From Micavibrio_A sp964539025 (GTDB taxonomy: Bacteria; Pseudomonadota; Alphaproteobacteria; Micavibrionales; Micavibrionaceae): a stretch of 64,000 nt of DNA. A program made the translations under genes and the position numbers. Positions 18,205 to 26,417 of this stretch are shown here, piece after piece. A model generated the notes under the pieces. That model saw only the letters and a list, made by a program, of their open reading frames with translations. It did no database searches and had not been told where the DNA came from. Positions within the stretch are counted from its first letter, which is position 1. Each line of letters starts with the position of its first letter. The stretch covers positions 335,152 to 399,151 of the forward strand of contig CAZIFA010000002.1 in the NCBI GenBank assembly GCA_964539025.1, given 5' to 3'.

Positions 18205-18624
18205 ATGACCAAAATCCTCGCAGCCTGCCTGATGTTAGCCGCACAGACCTATTCTGTGCCGCCCGCCGTGCTCGTGGGGATTCATCAGGTCGAAGGCGGC
18301 CGCGTAGGTCAGGCGGTCGGGCCGAACGACAACGGCACCTATGACCTCGGTCCTATGCAGATCAATACGCTGTGGATCCCCGAACTGGCGGACAAATGGG
18401 GGGTTGCCGAAAGCACCGCTTACCGCTGGGTTCGCGACGATCCTTGCACCAATATGGGTGTATCGGCCTGGATATTGCGCACCCATATGAACGAGACGGG
18501 CAGCCTTGCACGCGCCATCGCGCATTACCATTCCAGAACGCCCCAATACGGACATCCGTATAAAGGCCGCGTCGTTGCCGCCATGCGCGCCAAGGGTCTC
18601 TTGAGGGATGCGGGCACCCGTTAA
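18205..18624 (+). CDS. Small lytic transglycosylase-like protein (VirB1/PilT type)
   Basis: 139 residues. The N-terminal hydrophobic stretch may act in export. The SLT fold is recognisable: catalytic Glu30 in LVGIHQVEGG, the downstream GPMQIN element, and LARAIAHYHSRTPQYG near the C-terminus. Such enzymes cleave the glycan strands of peptidoglycan and are standard accessories of type IV secretion and conjugation systems (VirB1, R64 PilT). Placement 165 bp before dotD supports a role in clearing the wall for the apparatus. An unusual point is the short N-terminus: the catalytic Glu lies only 30 residues in, so the signal sequence overlaps the domain. Confidence 0.85.
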   Translation: MTKILAACLMLAAQTYSVPPAVLVGIHQVEGGRVGQAVGPNDNGTYDLGPMQINTLWIPELADKWGVAESTAYRWVRDDPCTNMGVSAWILRTHMNETGSLARAIAHYHSRTPQYGHPYKGRVVAAMRAKGLLRDAGTR

Positions 18625-18789
18625 TCCATCTTAATTTTCCGGAAGATAGCCATGCGGTGAAATTGGGATTCGATCCTTTACCCGTGCTAAACTTGATTTA
18701 AGGCACTGGATTACTTTATGGATTGTCTTGTTCCGCCCTTGATCGCGGGATAAGGTTGTTAACAGACAAAAAACCGATTCGAAGACCTC

Positions 18790-19296
18790 ATGACACACAC
18801 CATTGGAAATAAACGGATTGTTCCGATACTGGCGGCATTGACGGTGCTCTTGGGCGGATGCGCGGTGCCTGATCGCAGTGCGCAGGTTGTCTCATCGCCC
18901 GACAAGGTTTCCCTGATGCTGGCCGAAGCTGCCGACAAGGCCTCGAATTCGCTGGAAACGCTGGCCGCGATTGAACAGCAGAAATCACCCGGTGTGGCCG
19001 TGCAGCCCATCCATAACGCGCCCGAAGAACTGGCCCGCGCCATTACCATCACATGGGTAGGCCCGCCTGAGCAGATCATGCACAAGCTTGCGGACCGTGC
19101 CAGCTATGACTTTATCGCGCTTGGTAACCGTCCGCCCGTGCCGCTCGTTCTCAATGTCGATGTGCAGAACGAGCCTGTGATCGAAGTTTTGCGCGATATC
19201 GGCCTGCAGCTCGGTGTGCGCGGCGATGTGAAAGTGGATTCCGAAAGAAAGATCATAGAATTGCATTATGCGCCGATCACCGGCGTGGGAGGCTAG
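18790..19296 (+). CDS. dotD: DotD-like outer-membrane lipoprotein of the type IVB core complex
   Basis: 168 residues. The signal ends in lipobox LGGC (Cys24). The C-terminal half carries the conserved DotD/TraH pattern ITWVGPPEQIMHKLADRASY, GNRPPVPLVLNVDVQNEPV and VLRDIGLQLG, a fold related to secretin N-domains. In Legionella, DotD with DotC targets DotH to the outer membrane and forms part of the ring. The gene is followed after 4 nt by dotC and then dotB and icmT in the R64 traHIJK order. Confidence 0.9.
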   Translation: MTHTIGNKRIVPILAALTVLLGGCAVPDRSAQVVSSPDKVSLMLAEAADKASNSLETLAAIEQQKSPGVAVQPIHNAPEELARAITITWVGPPEQIMHKLADRASYDFIALGNRPPVPLVLNVDVQNEPVIEVLRDIGLQLGVRGDVKVDSERKIIELHYAPITGVGG

Positions 19297-19300
19297 GCCT

Positions 19301-20143
19301 ATGCGGCATTTGCTGATATGCGCGGTTTTTGCCGGATGCCTGTTCATGGCGTCTATGGTTGCGCATGCGGCCGTTAATAGTATCGATGAAATTCCGCCGC
19401 CGCCGACCAAGGAACAACTGAGCGCGATCAAGAAAGAAAAGCGCGCAAAGAACGACGACGATCAACCTGCGCTCCCCATGGATATCCGCAAAGATGCGGT
19501 CAAGGAAGCGGCACTTTCATACGGCGCCCGCGGCGGATTGAACTGGCGCACCTATTACATCCGTCAGGAAATGGAAACACGCGCCCGTTACATGGACAAG
19601 GTGTTCGATTTCAAATCGCTGTTGATCGCAGCGCCTTCGGGTCTGCTGATCGAGCCGCCCGTGATCGGTGAGAGTATCGATGCGATGGTGATTGATGGCG
19701 GCGGATTGCAGGCGGCTGTGGCCGACCGCGTCTACAATATCGGCCGTAACGCGCGCATCGTATCGACGGCGCGCACATGGCGCATGTATCTGGAGCGTCA
19801 GTGGGGCGAGGTGAACCCGCCGCCGGATATTCTTTTGCCAAGTAACGCAGAAGAACAAAGGGATTGGGACAACTGGTTCGAAAAAGGATGGCAAGCAGGT
19901 GTCGAACAAGCCGATGAAATTTTCCAGGCTGATTTGAACAAACTGTCATCGGACTATCAGGGAATGGTGCGCTATAGAACGCTCCTCTCACAGGGTATGG
20001 TTTCTCCGCCTTATGCGCTGCAGGTTGATCGCGGCGTGACGGGCGGGGGCAATGAAATGCGCGTGGGCGACCGCAACGTATCGATCACCGGTCTGCCCGA
20101 ACTCAAGACTGGGACACAGGAATGGTCGCCCGCAAACCGATAA
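19301..20143 (+). CDS. dotC: DotC-like outer-membrane core protein
   Basis: 280 residues. ATG 19301 is chosen over an in-frame upstream codon at 19268 because GGAGG lies just upstream and a signal peptide starts there (MRHLLICAVFAGCLFMASMV, AHA|AV). The body has the DotC/TraI signature GARGGLNWRTYYIRQEME, FDFKSLLI, PPVIGESIDAMVIDGGG and WFEKGWQAGVEQADEIFQAD. DotC is a lipoprotein in Legionella; here VFAGC is a poor lipobox, so either lipidation or ordinary cleavage is possible. It works with DotD and DotH. Its 3' end overlaps dotB by 22 nt, suggesting translational coupling. Confidence 0.93.
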   Translation: MRHLLICAVFAGCLFMASMVAHAAVNSIDEIPPPPTKEQLSAIKKEKRAKNDDDQPALPMDIRKDAVKEAALSYGARGGLNWRTYYIRQEMETRARYMDKVFDFKSLLIAAPSGLLIEPPVIGESIDAMVIDGGGLQAAVADRVYNIGRNARIVSTARTWRMYLERQWGEVNPPPDILLPSNAEEQRDWDNWFEKGWQAGVEQADEIFQADLNKLSSDYQGMVRYRTLLSQGMVSPPYALQVDRGVTGGGNEMRVGDRNVSITGLPELKTGTQEWSPANR

Positions 20144-21291
20144 GCCTTCTTAAGGCAAAGGATAATATCGCAGAAACGTGGGCGGAAGAACCGCCGCGTT
20201 TCACGGACGATATGGTCGATGCGTTCCTTCTTTGGTGCGTGAAAAAGAATTCCTCCGACGTCACGATCCAGACGGACCGCCCGGTTTATAACGAAATTTA
20301 CGGCACGCTCTATCCGGCAACCTATCGTCCCGTCGATGCTGCCGACATGAATGTTTTTTTGACCAAGATTTACGGACCGGAAGCAGGGGCAAGGCTGGCT
20401 TCGGGGACCGATCTTGATCTGTCCTACGAAATTCGTCCGGATCGCTATACGCGCATTCGTTTTCGCGTCAACGTAACGCCCGTTCTTTCGCGGGGGCGCG
20501 ATTCGGCGCAGATCACGATGCGTGTCCTGCCCAACGAGCCGCCGACCATGAAAGACCTGAATGTCGAAGCGGATATCATCAATAGCTGGGCGCCGCGTCA
20601 GGGCATGGTGATTATCACCGGGCCGACCGGATCGGGAAAGACGACGTTGCTTGCCGCAGGTATCCGCATGTTGATGGAGCGCAAGCGCGGCGCGGGCAAG
20701 ATCGTTTGCTACGAAGCACCAATCGAATATGTGTATGATGTAATTAAATCGCCAAGATCTCTGATTTCACAAACAGAGATCCCAAGACATTTGCCTGATT
20801 TTGCGCGCGGTGTGCGTAACGCGCTTCGTCGCAAGCCCAACATCATCCTTGTCGGCGAAGCGCGTGATAAAGAAACGATTTCGGCGGCGATTGAAGCCGC
20901 GCAGACAGGTCACCTTGTTTTTACCACGACGCACACGATCGGCGTTGCTGCGACGATCCAGCGTATGGTTGCTTCTTTTGATCCGAACGAGCGTTCGGAG
21001 CGCGCCTATGCCTTGATGGAAACAGTGCGGATGGTGGTCACGCAAACACTTGTGCCGAAAGTTTCAGGCGGACGGATGGGTTGCCGCGAATGGATGCGCT
21101 TTACCGATGAGGTGCGCGATAAATTGCTTGGCATGGATTTCAAGGACTGGCCGAATGAAATTTCGCGGATGATTCAATTCTACGGCCAGCCGATGGCAAA
21201 ATCAGCCGCGATCGCGTTCGATGCGGGCTTGATCGATAGGCGGACCTATATCGTTTTATCGTCGAGCACCGGCGCTGGCGGAGGCGATTAA
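20122..21291 (+). CDS. dotB: DotB-like secretion ATPase (VirB11/PilT superfamily)
   Basis: 389 residues, close to the Legionella protein. Walker A is GPTGSGKTT (about residues 167-175), followed by the Asp box region CYEAPIEYVYD, Walker B NIILVGEARDKETI and His box TGHLVFTTTHT, in the order of PilT/VirB11-type hexameric ATPases. It energises substrate transfer at the cytoplasmic base of the type IVB apparatus. The gene overlaps dotC upstream, and its stop shares one base with the icmT start (TAATG). Confidence 0.95.
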   Translation: MVARKPISLLKAKDNIAETWAEEPPRFTDDMVDAFLLWCVKKNSSDVTIQTDRPVYNEIYGTLYPATYRPVDAADMNVFLTKIYGPEAGARLASGTDLDLSYEIRPDRYTRIRFRVNVTPVLSRGRDSAQITMRVLPNEPPTMKDLNVEADIINSWAPRQGMVIITGPTGSGKTTLLAAGIRMLMERKRGAGKIVCYEAPIEYVYDVIKSPRSLISQTEIPRHLPDFARGVRNALRRKPNIILVGEARDKETISAAIEAAQTGHLVFTTTHTIGVAATIQRMVASFDPNERSERAYALMETVRMVVTQTLVPKVSGGRMGCREWMRFTDEVRDKLLGMDFKDWPNEISRMIQFYGQPMAKSAAIAFDAGLIDRRTYIVLSSSTGAGGGD

Positions 21292-21590
21292 TGGGTCAGC
21301 GCGAAGATACGGAAGAAGAACGGGCGAACTGGCACTGGCGCAATTCCATGCGTCCCGTGAGGTTTTTCGCGTTTGATGCCCGTTTGGTCATACCTTGGTT
21401 TATCGTCTTATTCCACGCGCGCGCCATAACCCTGTTTTTCGCCGTTCTCTTGACGATTATCTTCAGCATGCTGGAACGTCGGGGGCTGACATTCGATGCC
21501 GCGCTACGAGCGTTTCGCACATGGCTTTTGGGTCAGAAGCGGGCGGGATGGCTGTCCTACCGGCGCAAGCGCATGGTCGATTTCGGGTAA
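21291..21590 (+). CDS. icmT: IcmT-like inner-membrane protein (DotS/TraK)
   Basis: 99 residues. It carries the conserved N-terminal WHWRNSMRPVRFFAFDAR, two hydrophobic segments (VIPWFIVLFHARAITLFFAV and the following LLTIIF) and a basic tail. Size, motif and place directly after dotB match IcmT/TraK. IcmT is required for Legionella pore formation and egress, but its mechanism is unclear. It overlaps dotB by one base. Confidence 0.9.
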   Translation: MGQREDTEEERANWHWRNSMRPVRFFAFDARLVIPWFIVLFHARAITLFFAVLLTIIFSMLERRGLTFDAALRAFRTWLLGQKRAGWLSYRRKRMVDFG

Positions 21591-21695
21591 AACCCTGCTA
21601 TTTCGTGAATCGGAACGCCGGATTGTGCCTTGTCATTTCGCGGCATTTTCTTTACTTTCAGGGTTCGCAAACTAATTCGGAACGAGGTATTGGAT

Positions 21696-22688
21696 ATGGC
21701 AACAGGCCGGACAAAACTGGGTGCATTCTTGCTTGGATCTGCCATCACTATCTGGACCGTTCCGTCTCATGCCGGATTTGAATTCCTACCCGCATCAGCG
21801 CCCGCATCGCAGGAAGCGCCTGTCGTGGATGATGCCTATCTTGATTCCCCGATGCCGATCATCCCCGCAGCACCCGTCACGGCGGAGCCGCTGGATGCGC
21901 CCGCCGCATCGTCCGCCGTTCCTGCGTCCTCGGGCGATCCCGTTTATATCCGCCGCCAGCGCAATCTGGTCATGAAGGCCCCCAAGGGCCAGCCGATGGA
22001 TACGGATGCGCTATTAAAGGCAACGGAAAATACACAGATGGTCGAAATGGAAGGCTCTCCGCGGGTTAATCAGACCGGCGGTAATTCCGGCAAACTCGTC
22101 ATCAATCCTTATCCTTTGCAAGCTGACAATGCGGTGCATGGCGGCGATATGGGGACGCTTTCGGTCGAGCAGGCGATGATGGAACAATCGGGCAATCTGC
22201 GGACCGTGGCTGTTCCCGGCAAAGGCAGCGCTTCTGGCATGATAGCGCGCGCCAAAATGGCTTCGCGGTATGATCGCGGTACGCAATATATACAGCGTTC
22301 TGATGCAGTCGCAGCAGAGGCGGATCTGGCATCCATAACGCCGATTCCGGGTGGTGACAGTGCAAAGCTGGGCAATATAGAAGCAACGCCTTTGGCTTCG
22401 GCGAAGATGCCGCGTCCTGCTACGCCGGAAAATTATACTGCGCCAGCAGGAGGCGGATATGCCCAAGCTGTCGGGTTCGGTCGCGATTTGCCGCTGGCGC
22501 TGGCTTTGTCGCAAGTCGTTCCGGCGGAATATAGCTACGCGTTCGGCAAGAATGTGGATGTCAGCGCAAGCGTGTCGTGGCAGGGCGGCAAGCCTTGGCC
22601 CGAAGTGCTGAACGACATGCTGGCGCAAAGCGGCATGGTCGCGATCATCGACAACAACCAGATTACAATTCAGGCCGCGCATTCGTAA
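21696..22688 (+). CDS. Exported TcpQ/PilL-domain protein at the end of the dotDCB-icmT run
   Basis: 330 residues. ATG 21696 is preceded by GAGG. The signal peptide ends near SHA|GF. A long Pro/Ala/Ser-rich, probably disordered middle leads to a C-terminal TcpQ-like domain (about 260-330): DLPLALALSQVVPAEYSYAF, WPEVLNDMLAQSGMVAIIDN, NQITIQ. This domain occurs in type IVb pilus and R64 PilL proteins and resembles secretin N-domains and DotD. It may bind the DotD/DotC/DotH ring or a pilus secretin. No lipobox is seen. It converges on flgL with a 16-bp gap and no clear terminator. Confidence 0.75.
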   Translation: MATGRTKLGAFLLGSAITIWTVPSHAGFEFLPASAPASQEAPVVDDAYLDSPMPIIPAAPVTAEPLDAPAASSAVPASSGDPVYIRRQRNLVMKAPKGQPMDTDALLKATENTQMVEMEGSPRVNQTGGNSGKLVINPYPLQADNAVHGGDMGTLSVEQAMMEQSGNLRTVAVPGKGSASGMIARAKMASRYDRGTQYIQRSDAVAAEADLASITPIPGGDSAKLGNIEATPLASAKMPRPATPENYTAPAGGGYAQAVGFGRDLPLALALSQVVPAEYSYAFGKNVDVSASVSWQGGKPWPEVLNDMLAQSGMVAIIDNNQITIQAAHS

Positions 22689-22704
22689 ACACGCGGCTTT
22701 ATCC

Positions 22705-23838
22705 CTAGCTAGCCAGGAAGTTCGATAGCGTCAATTGTGCAACGATTGCGGTGACCTGGAACGACGCTTGAAGTTGCGTTTGCACTTGCAGAATTTTTGC
22801 CGAGGCTTCGGTTATATCCACGTCTTCGATATCGCCGATGATGGTTTTATAGGCGTTGATCTGCTCAAGATGAGAGCTCTTCAGAATGTTTATCTGCGCA
22901 TCTACCTGCGAAAGCTTGAAAACATCCTTGTTCAAATCGTCCAGCGCTTGATTGAGAGACGTTGATATATCCTCTATCACGCGGAAAAAATTTTCCTGTT
23001 TTTCAGCGGGTGGAGAAGGCGGAACATCCTCGGGCAGCGTCGTCGCCGTCGGGTCGTTCAATGCACCCGGTGCATGTTCGACGGGTGGCAAGGCTTGCAG
23101 AACACCCAGCAGGCGCACGATTTCCTTCATAGAAGAGTTATTCGCCAGCGTTGTATAATCGAATTCGGAGGCGTCATTTACGCGCACGGTGGTTTTGCCT
23201 GCGGTGCCGGAGGTCAGGGCGTTGGAGAAGCCCAAAACCGTATCGCTTGTCGCGTGATATGCGGCTATGAACTGGTCCGTCGTGATGGTGCCGTCACCCC
23301 AGTCCCCGATCATGCCTGAGGCTACGAGCGGCGGGTTGGTCAGATCGGATTCATCGGGCAGAAATTCACCCAGCGCGGATGCGTAAAGTCCTGTGTTGCT
23401 GATCGGCGGTTCAGCCGTATCGGCGCCGCCGAACAGGTAACGGTCTCCATCCATCTGGTTCATGTTGTCCTGAATAAAGGAATAGACATTCACGGTCAGT
23501 TGGCGGATGCTTTCGAAATCCGGGTAATCGCCTTCGCGCACCGATGACATTATCCCGTCCGCGATATTTTCGGTTTGTGCTTTTATTTCAGCGATCGAAG
23601 TAAGCATCAGTTTTATGCGGCGGGTGGCGTGTGTGATGTTATCCGAATAGACCCCCAGAGAATTAACCCCGGCGCGTGCCCGTGTGGTCGCGATGATATC
23701 CGCGCCAAGACCCGATAAAGTCTGCGTCTTCTTGCCCGACGAAACCTGTACCGACAAATTGCCTAAAAGTGTCTGTTGATCCTTTAGCCGGGAAATCTGA
23801 TCCAGATATTGTCCAAGTGTCGAAACGCCTAATGTCAT
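22705..23838 (-). CDS. flgL: Flagellar hook-filament junction protein FlgL
   Basis: 377 residues. It has the flagellin-like N-terminal helix (VSTLGQYLDQISRLKDQQTL, VSSGKK) and C-terminal helix (TEASAKILQVQTQLQASFQV, TLSNFLAS) that pair in the filament core. The middle is a variable D2-like region. FlgL connects FlgK to the filament. It lies 25 bp behind flgK as an operon. No other flagellar genes occur in the window; the pair is isolated inside the type IVB locus. Confidence 0.93.
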   Translation of the reverse strand: MTLGVSTLGQYLDQISRLKDQQTLLGNLSVQVSSGKKTQTLSGLGADIIATTRARAGVNSLGVYSDNITHATRRIKLMLTSIAEIKAQTENIADGIMSSVREGDYPDFESIRQLTVNVYSFIQDNMNQMDGDRYLFGGADTAEPPISNTGLYASALGEFLPDESDLTNPPLVASGMIGDWGDGTITTDQFIAAYHATSDTVLGFSNALTSGTAGKTTVRVNDASEFDYTTLANNSSMKEIVRLLGVLQALPPVEHAPGALNDPTATTLPEDVPPSPPAEKQENFFRVIEDISTSLNQALDDLNKDVFKLSQVDAQINILKSSHLEQINAYKTIIGDIEDVDITEASAKILQVQTQLQASFQVTAIVAQLTLSNFLAS

Positions 23839-23863
23839 GGCTCGTTGCTCCTAATCTTTCCTA

Positions 23864-26308
23864 TCAGACCGCGTTCAATAAATCCTGAAACATCTCATCA
23901 GCGGCACTTACAGCGCGTGCGGCAGCGGCATAAGCGGTCTGAACGATGATCAGCATTGATAATTCTTCGTCGATATTGACGCCGGATTCTCCCAAAAGTC
24001 TTTGTTGCAAAAGATCACGCAAAGAGACGGAATCTTCTCTTTGAGACGCATTCACGATGGAATCTTGCGCCTGCGCGTTCACCATCTTTTGTGAAAAATC
24101 GATGATGCCGTTGCCGGTGAGAATGTTGGTGTTGATGTTGGCTTCCGGGCCCAGGTAATTGCGGCGGAAGGGAACGAAGACGCCCGAGCCAAGATACGTT
24201 TCGGATGCGTATTCCACATTTTCCACTGGCGAGGTTTCACTCACTGTAGGGCCGGCTACAGAATAGCTGCCGAACAGGGCACTCAGGATGCCAACGCCCG
24301 CTGGCAGAGCGGCCAGCGCCGGGTTGACCGCGCCGTTTGTCGTTCCGGGGCCGGCCACGAGGCGCAGATCGCCGCCATAGCTGGACCCGCCGTTGGAATC
24401 GTCTATGCCGGGGCGGATGGTAAGGAAGCCCGTTCCTGCATCGAGATCGACCCAAAGCCCGGGAACGCCTTGTTCCGTGAGCGGGTCATATTCAAGTTTG
24501 TTGACCAGATCATTTTGATCTTCGCCGGGTTCGATGGTAATGCGCACGGGCGCGCCGGTGCCGACTTGTACATCGAAATGCGGATCTTCGGTGACATAGG
24601 TGTCTTCGGCAAAACCCATTGCGCTGAATGCTGTCGTACCCATCTCGTTGGCAAATCCAGTGGCGGCCAAGGTGATGTTGCCGCGTGATACAATTGAAAG
24701 CTGGCCGTTGGTATTGCGAGTCGCCGAAGATGTAAGGCCTGCGGGCAGGGCGGCAGCGGTAATCTGCGCATTGATTTCTGCAATGATCTGATCGAGCGCA
24801 TCGTTGATGCCGGGGCCAAGCGGGAAGTTGGTGCCTGCATCGCTTAAGTCAATCGTGATCGTCGTGGGGCCTAGGCCTGTGCGGGCCTCTTCGAACGTGA
24901 TCTGGAAGCTGTCGTCGTTCGGCCAGTTCGGGAAGTAGTCCTGCAGTTCATCGGCGATATCACCGCCGCCGGGTAAAGTGTCGTCAATCTGCGGGAAGGA
25001 GGAAAGGTCGATCCCGCCCACGACATTGTTTTGTGAGAACAGGCCAAGCCAGTTTTGCAGATCGGTGGCAGGCAGTGCGACGTTAAGGTCGGTTGTGCCG
25101 TCAGCTTCCTGATAATTGACAGTGCCGAAACCGAACTGGATAACGCGGCGTATGACCTCATTCGATGCGGGAGGGATGCTGATGTCGGATGTGTAGGTTC
25201 CCTGCTGTAAAAGGGCAATATTGTCGATGATATTCTGATTGACGCGGATGACCGAGGCAAATCCAACATAAGAAACGGCCACCGGCGGAATGATAGAGAT
25301 ATCAGGCGGCGCGTCGGAAGGCACGGTGTTGCTGGCGTCCGTGAAAAGACGCAGGCCCTGCGCTTCCATGCGCAATGCCAGTTTATGGGCCAGCTCGTCG
25401 TTCTGCGCCTGATATTGGACAAGAATGTCATCGCGCAGATCGATAAGCCCGCCGATTTTTCCACCGACATTCGTATCGGTGATGTCGATCGATGTAAGAT
25501 TTGTGGCTGGGTCTCCGCCGACATAAATGCCTGCGACGCTGGCAGGATATGTTGTGGTAGGACCGATGATACCGGGATCGAAGAAGACTTCCGTGGGCTG
25601 TTCGTCGGTCAATTGCGTGCCTCTGGAAGTCTGGATTACAATGACGCCATCGCCGCGCGTGAAGGAGGTAATGTCGATCAGTCCCGCAAGTTCCTTGATC
25701 GCTTCGTCGCGTTTGTCTTGCAATCCTGCAACCGAACGGGTCAGGTCGCCATCGCCCTTGATGTCGCGATTCAGTTTCGCGATTGTGCCGAGAAGATCGT
25801 TGATCTGGTCGACAGCGGCGACAATTTCGTTCTGTGCGTCGTTGCGCATGTCCGTTATCAGGTTGCCGAATTCATTGAATTTTTGGGCGACTTGCTGTGC
25901 TTGCGCCAGTGTCGATTGCTGGAGGAAGCCATCGGACGGGGAATCGGATAAGGCGGCGAATTTGTCCTTCAACTCGGCAATTTGTGCCGCTATGGAACGT
26001 TCCTTGTCTGTCGGACCGTGGAATTTCTCGATTGTGTCCAGATAGGTTGCCTTGACATCGAAGGAGCTTACCGTGCTGATCTGGGTCCAGAGCTCTTTTT
26101 CGAGATTCAAATCGACTTTGCGGATCATCGTTTCGCTCTGGACACCCAGAATTTGTCCAGTTGCATCAACAACTTGCGAAGATTGCGGCAGGATCTTTCG
26201 CATATAGCCGGGAGTCGTCGCGTTGGCGACGTTATTGGAAATAACCGTCAGCTGCTGCTGTGCGACCCGCAGGCCCGATAGGGCGGCATGTAGTCCCTGA
26301 AAAGACAT
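23864..26308 (-). CDS. flgK: Flagellar hook-associated protein FlgK, enlarged
   Basis: 814 residues. Start 26308 is chosen because the conserved N-terminus MSFQGLHAALSGLRVAQQQL begins there with AGGA upstream; an in-frame ATG at 26338 adds ten atypical residues. The N-terminal rod/hook motif ISNNVANATTPGYMRK and the C-terminal helical region ending MLIIVQTAYAAAARAVSAAD are classical. The protein is larger than the roughly 550 residues of enteric FlgK because of expanded central domains (about 270-700, with repeated beta-rich segments). It caps the hook and joins FlgL. Confidence 0.94.
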   Translation of the reverse strand: MSFQGLHAALSGLRVAQQQLTVISNNVANATTPGYMRKILPQSSQVVDATGQILGVQSETMIRKVDLNLEKELWTQISTVSSFDVKATYLDTIEKFHGPTDKERSIAAQIAELKDKFAALSDSPSDGFLQQSTLAQAQQVAQKFNEFGNLITDMRNDAQNEIVAAVDQINDLLGTIAKLNRDIKGDGDLTRSVAGLQDKRDEAIKELAGLIDITSFTRGDGVIVIQTSRGTQLTDEQPTEVFFDPGIIGPTTTYPASVAGIYVGGDPATNLTSIDITDTNVGGKIGGLIDLRDDILVQYQAQNDELAHKLALRMEAQGLRLFTDASNTVPSDAPPDISIIPPVAVSYVGFASVIRVNQNIIDNIALLQQGTYTSDISIPPASNEVIRRVIQFGFGTVNYQEADGTTDLNVALPATDLQNWLGLFSQNNVVGGIDLSSFPQIDDTLPGGGDIADELQDYFPNWPNDDSFQITFEEARTGLGPTTITIDLSDAGTNFPLGPGINDALDQIIAEINAQITAAALPAGLTSSATRNTNGQLSIVSRGNITLAATGFANEMGTTAFSAMGFAEDTYVTEDPHFDVQVGTGAPVRITIEPGEDQNDLVNKLEYDPLTEQGVPGLWVDLDAGTGFLTIRPGIDDSNGGSSYGGDLRLVAGPGTTNGAVNPALAALPAGVGILSALFGSYSVAGPTVSETSPVENVEYASETYLGSGVFVPFRRNYLGPEANINTNILTGNGIIDFSQKMVNAQAQDSIVNASQREDSVSLRDLLQQRLLGESGVNIDEELSMLIIVQTAYAAAARAVSAADEMFQDLLNAV

Positions 26309-26417
26309 ATTTCCTAAGTCCTTACCTGTGTTTGCCAAGGGCCGCGCACGGTCCCGTTACAAATCGTTACAGGTCAGTCTTGCAAGGAAGGTGCCAGAAA
26401 AGGGGTATAGCCCGGCC

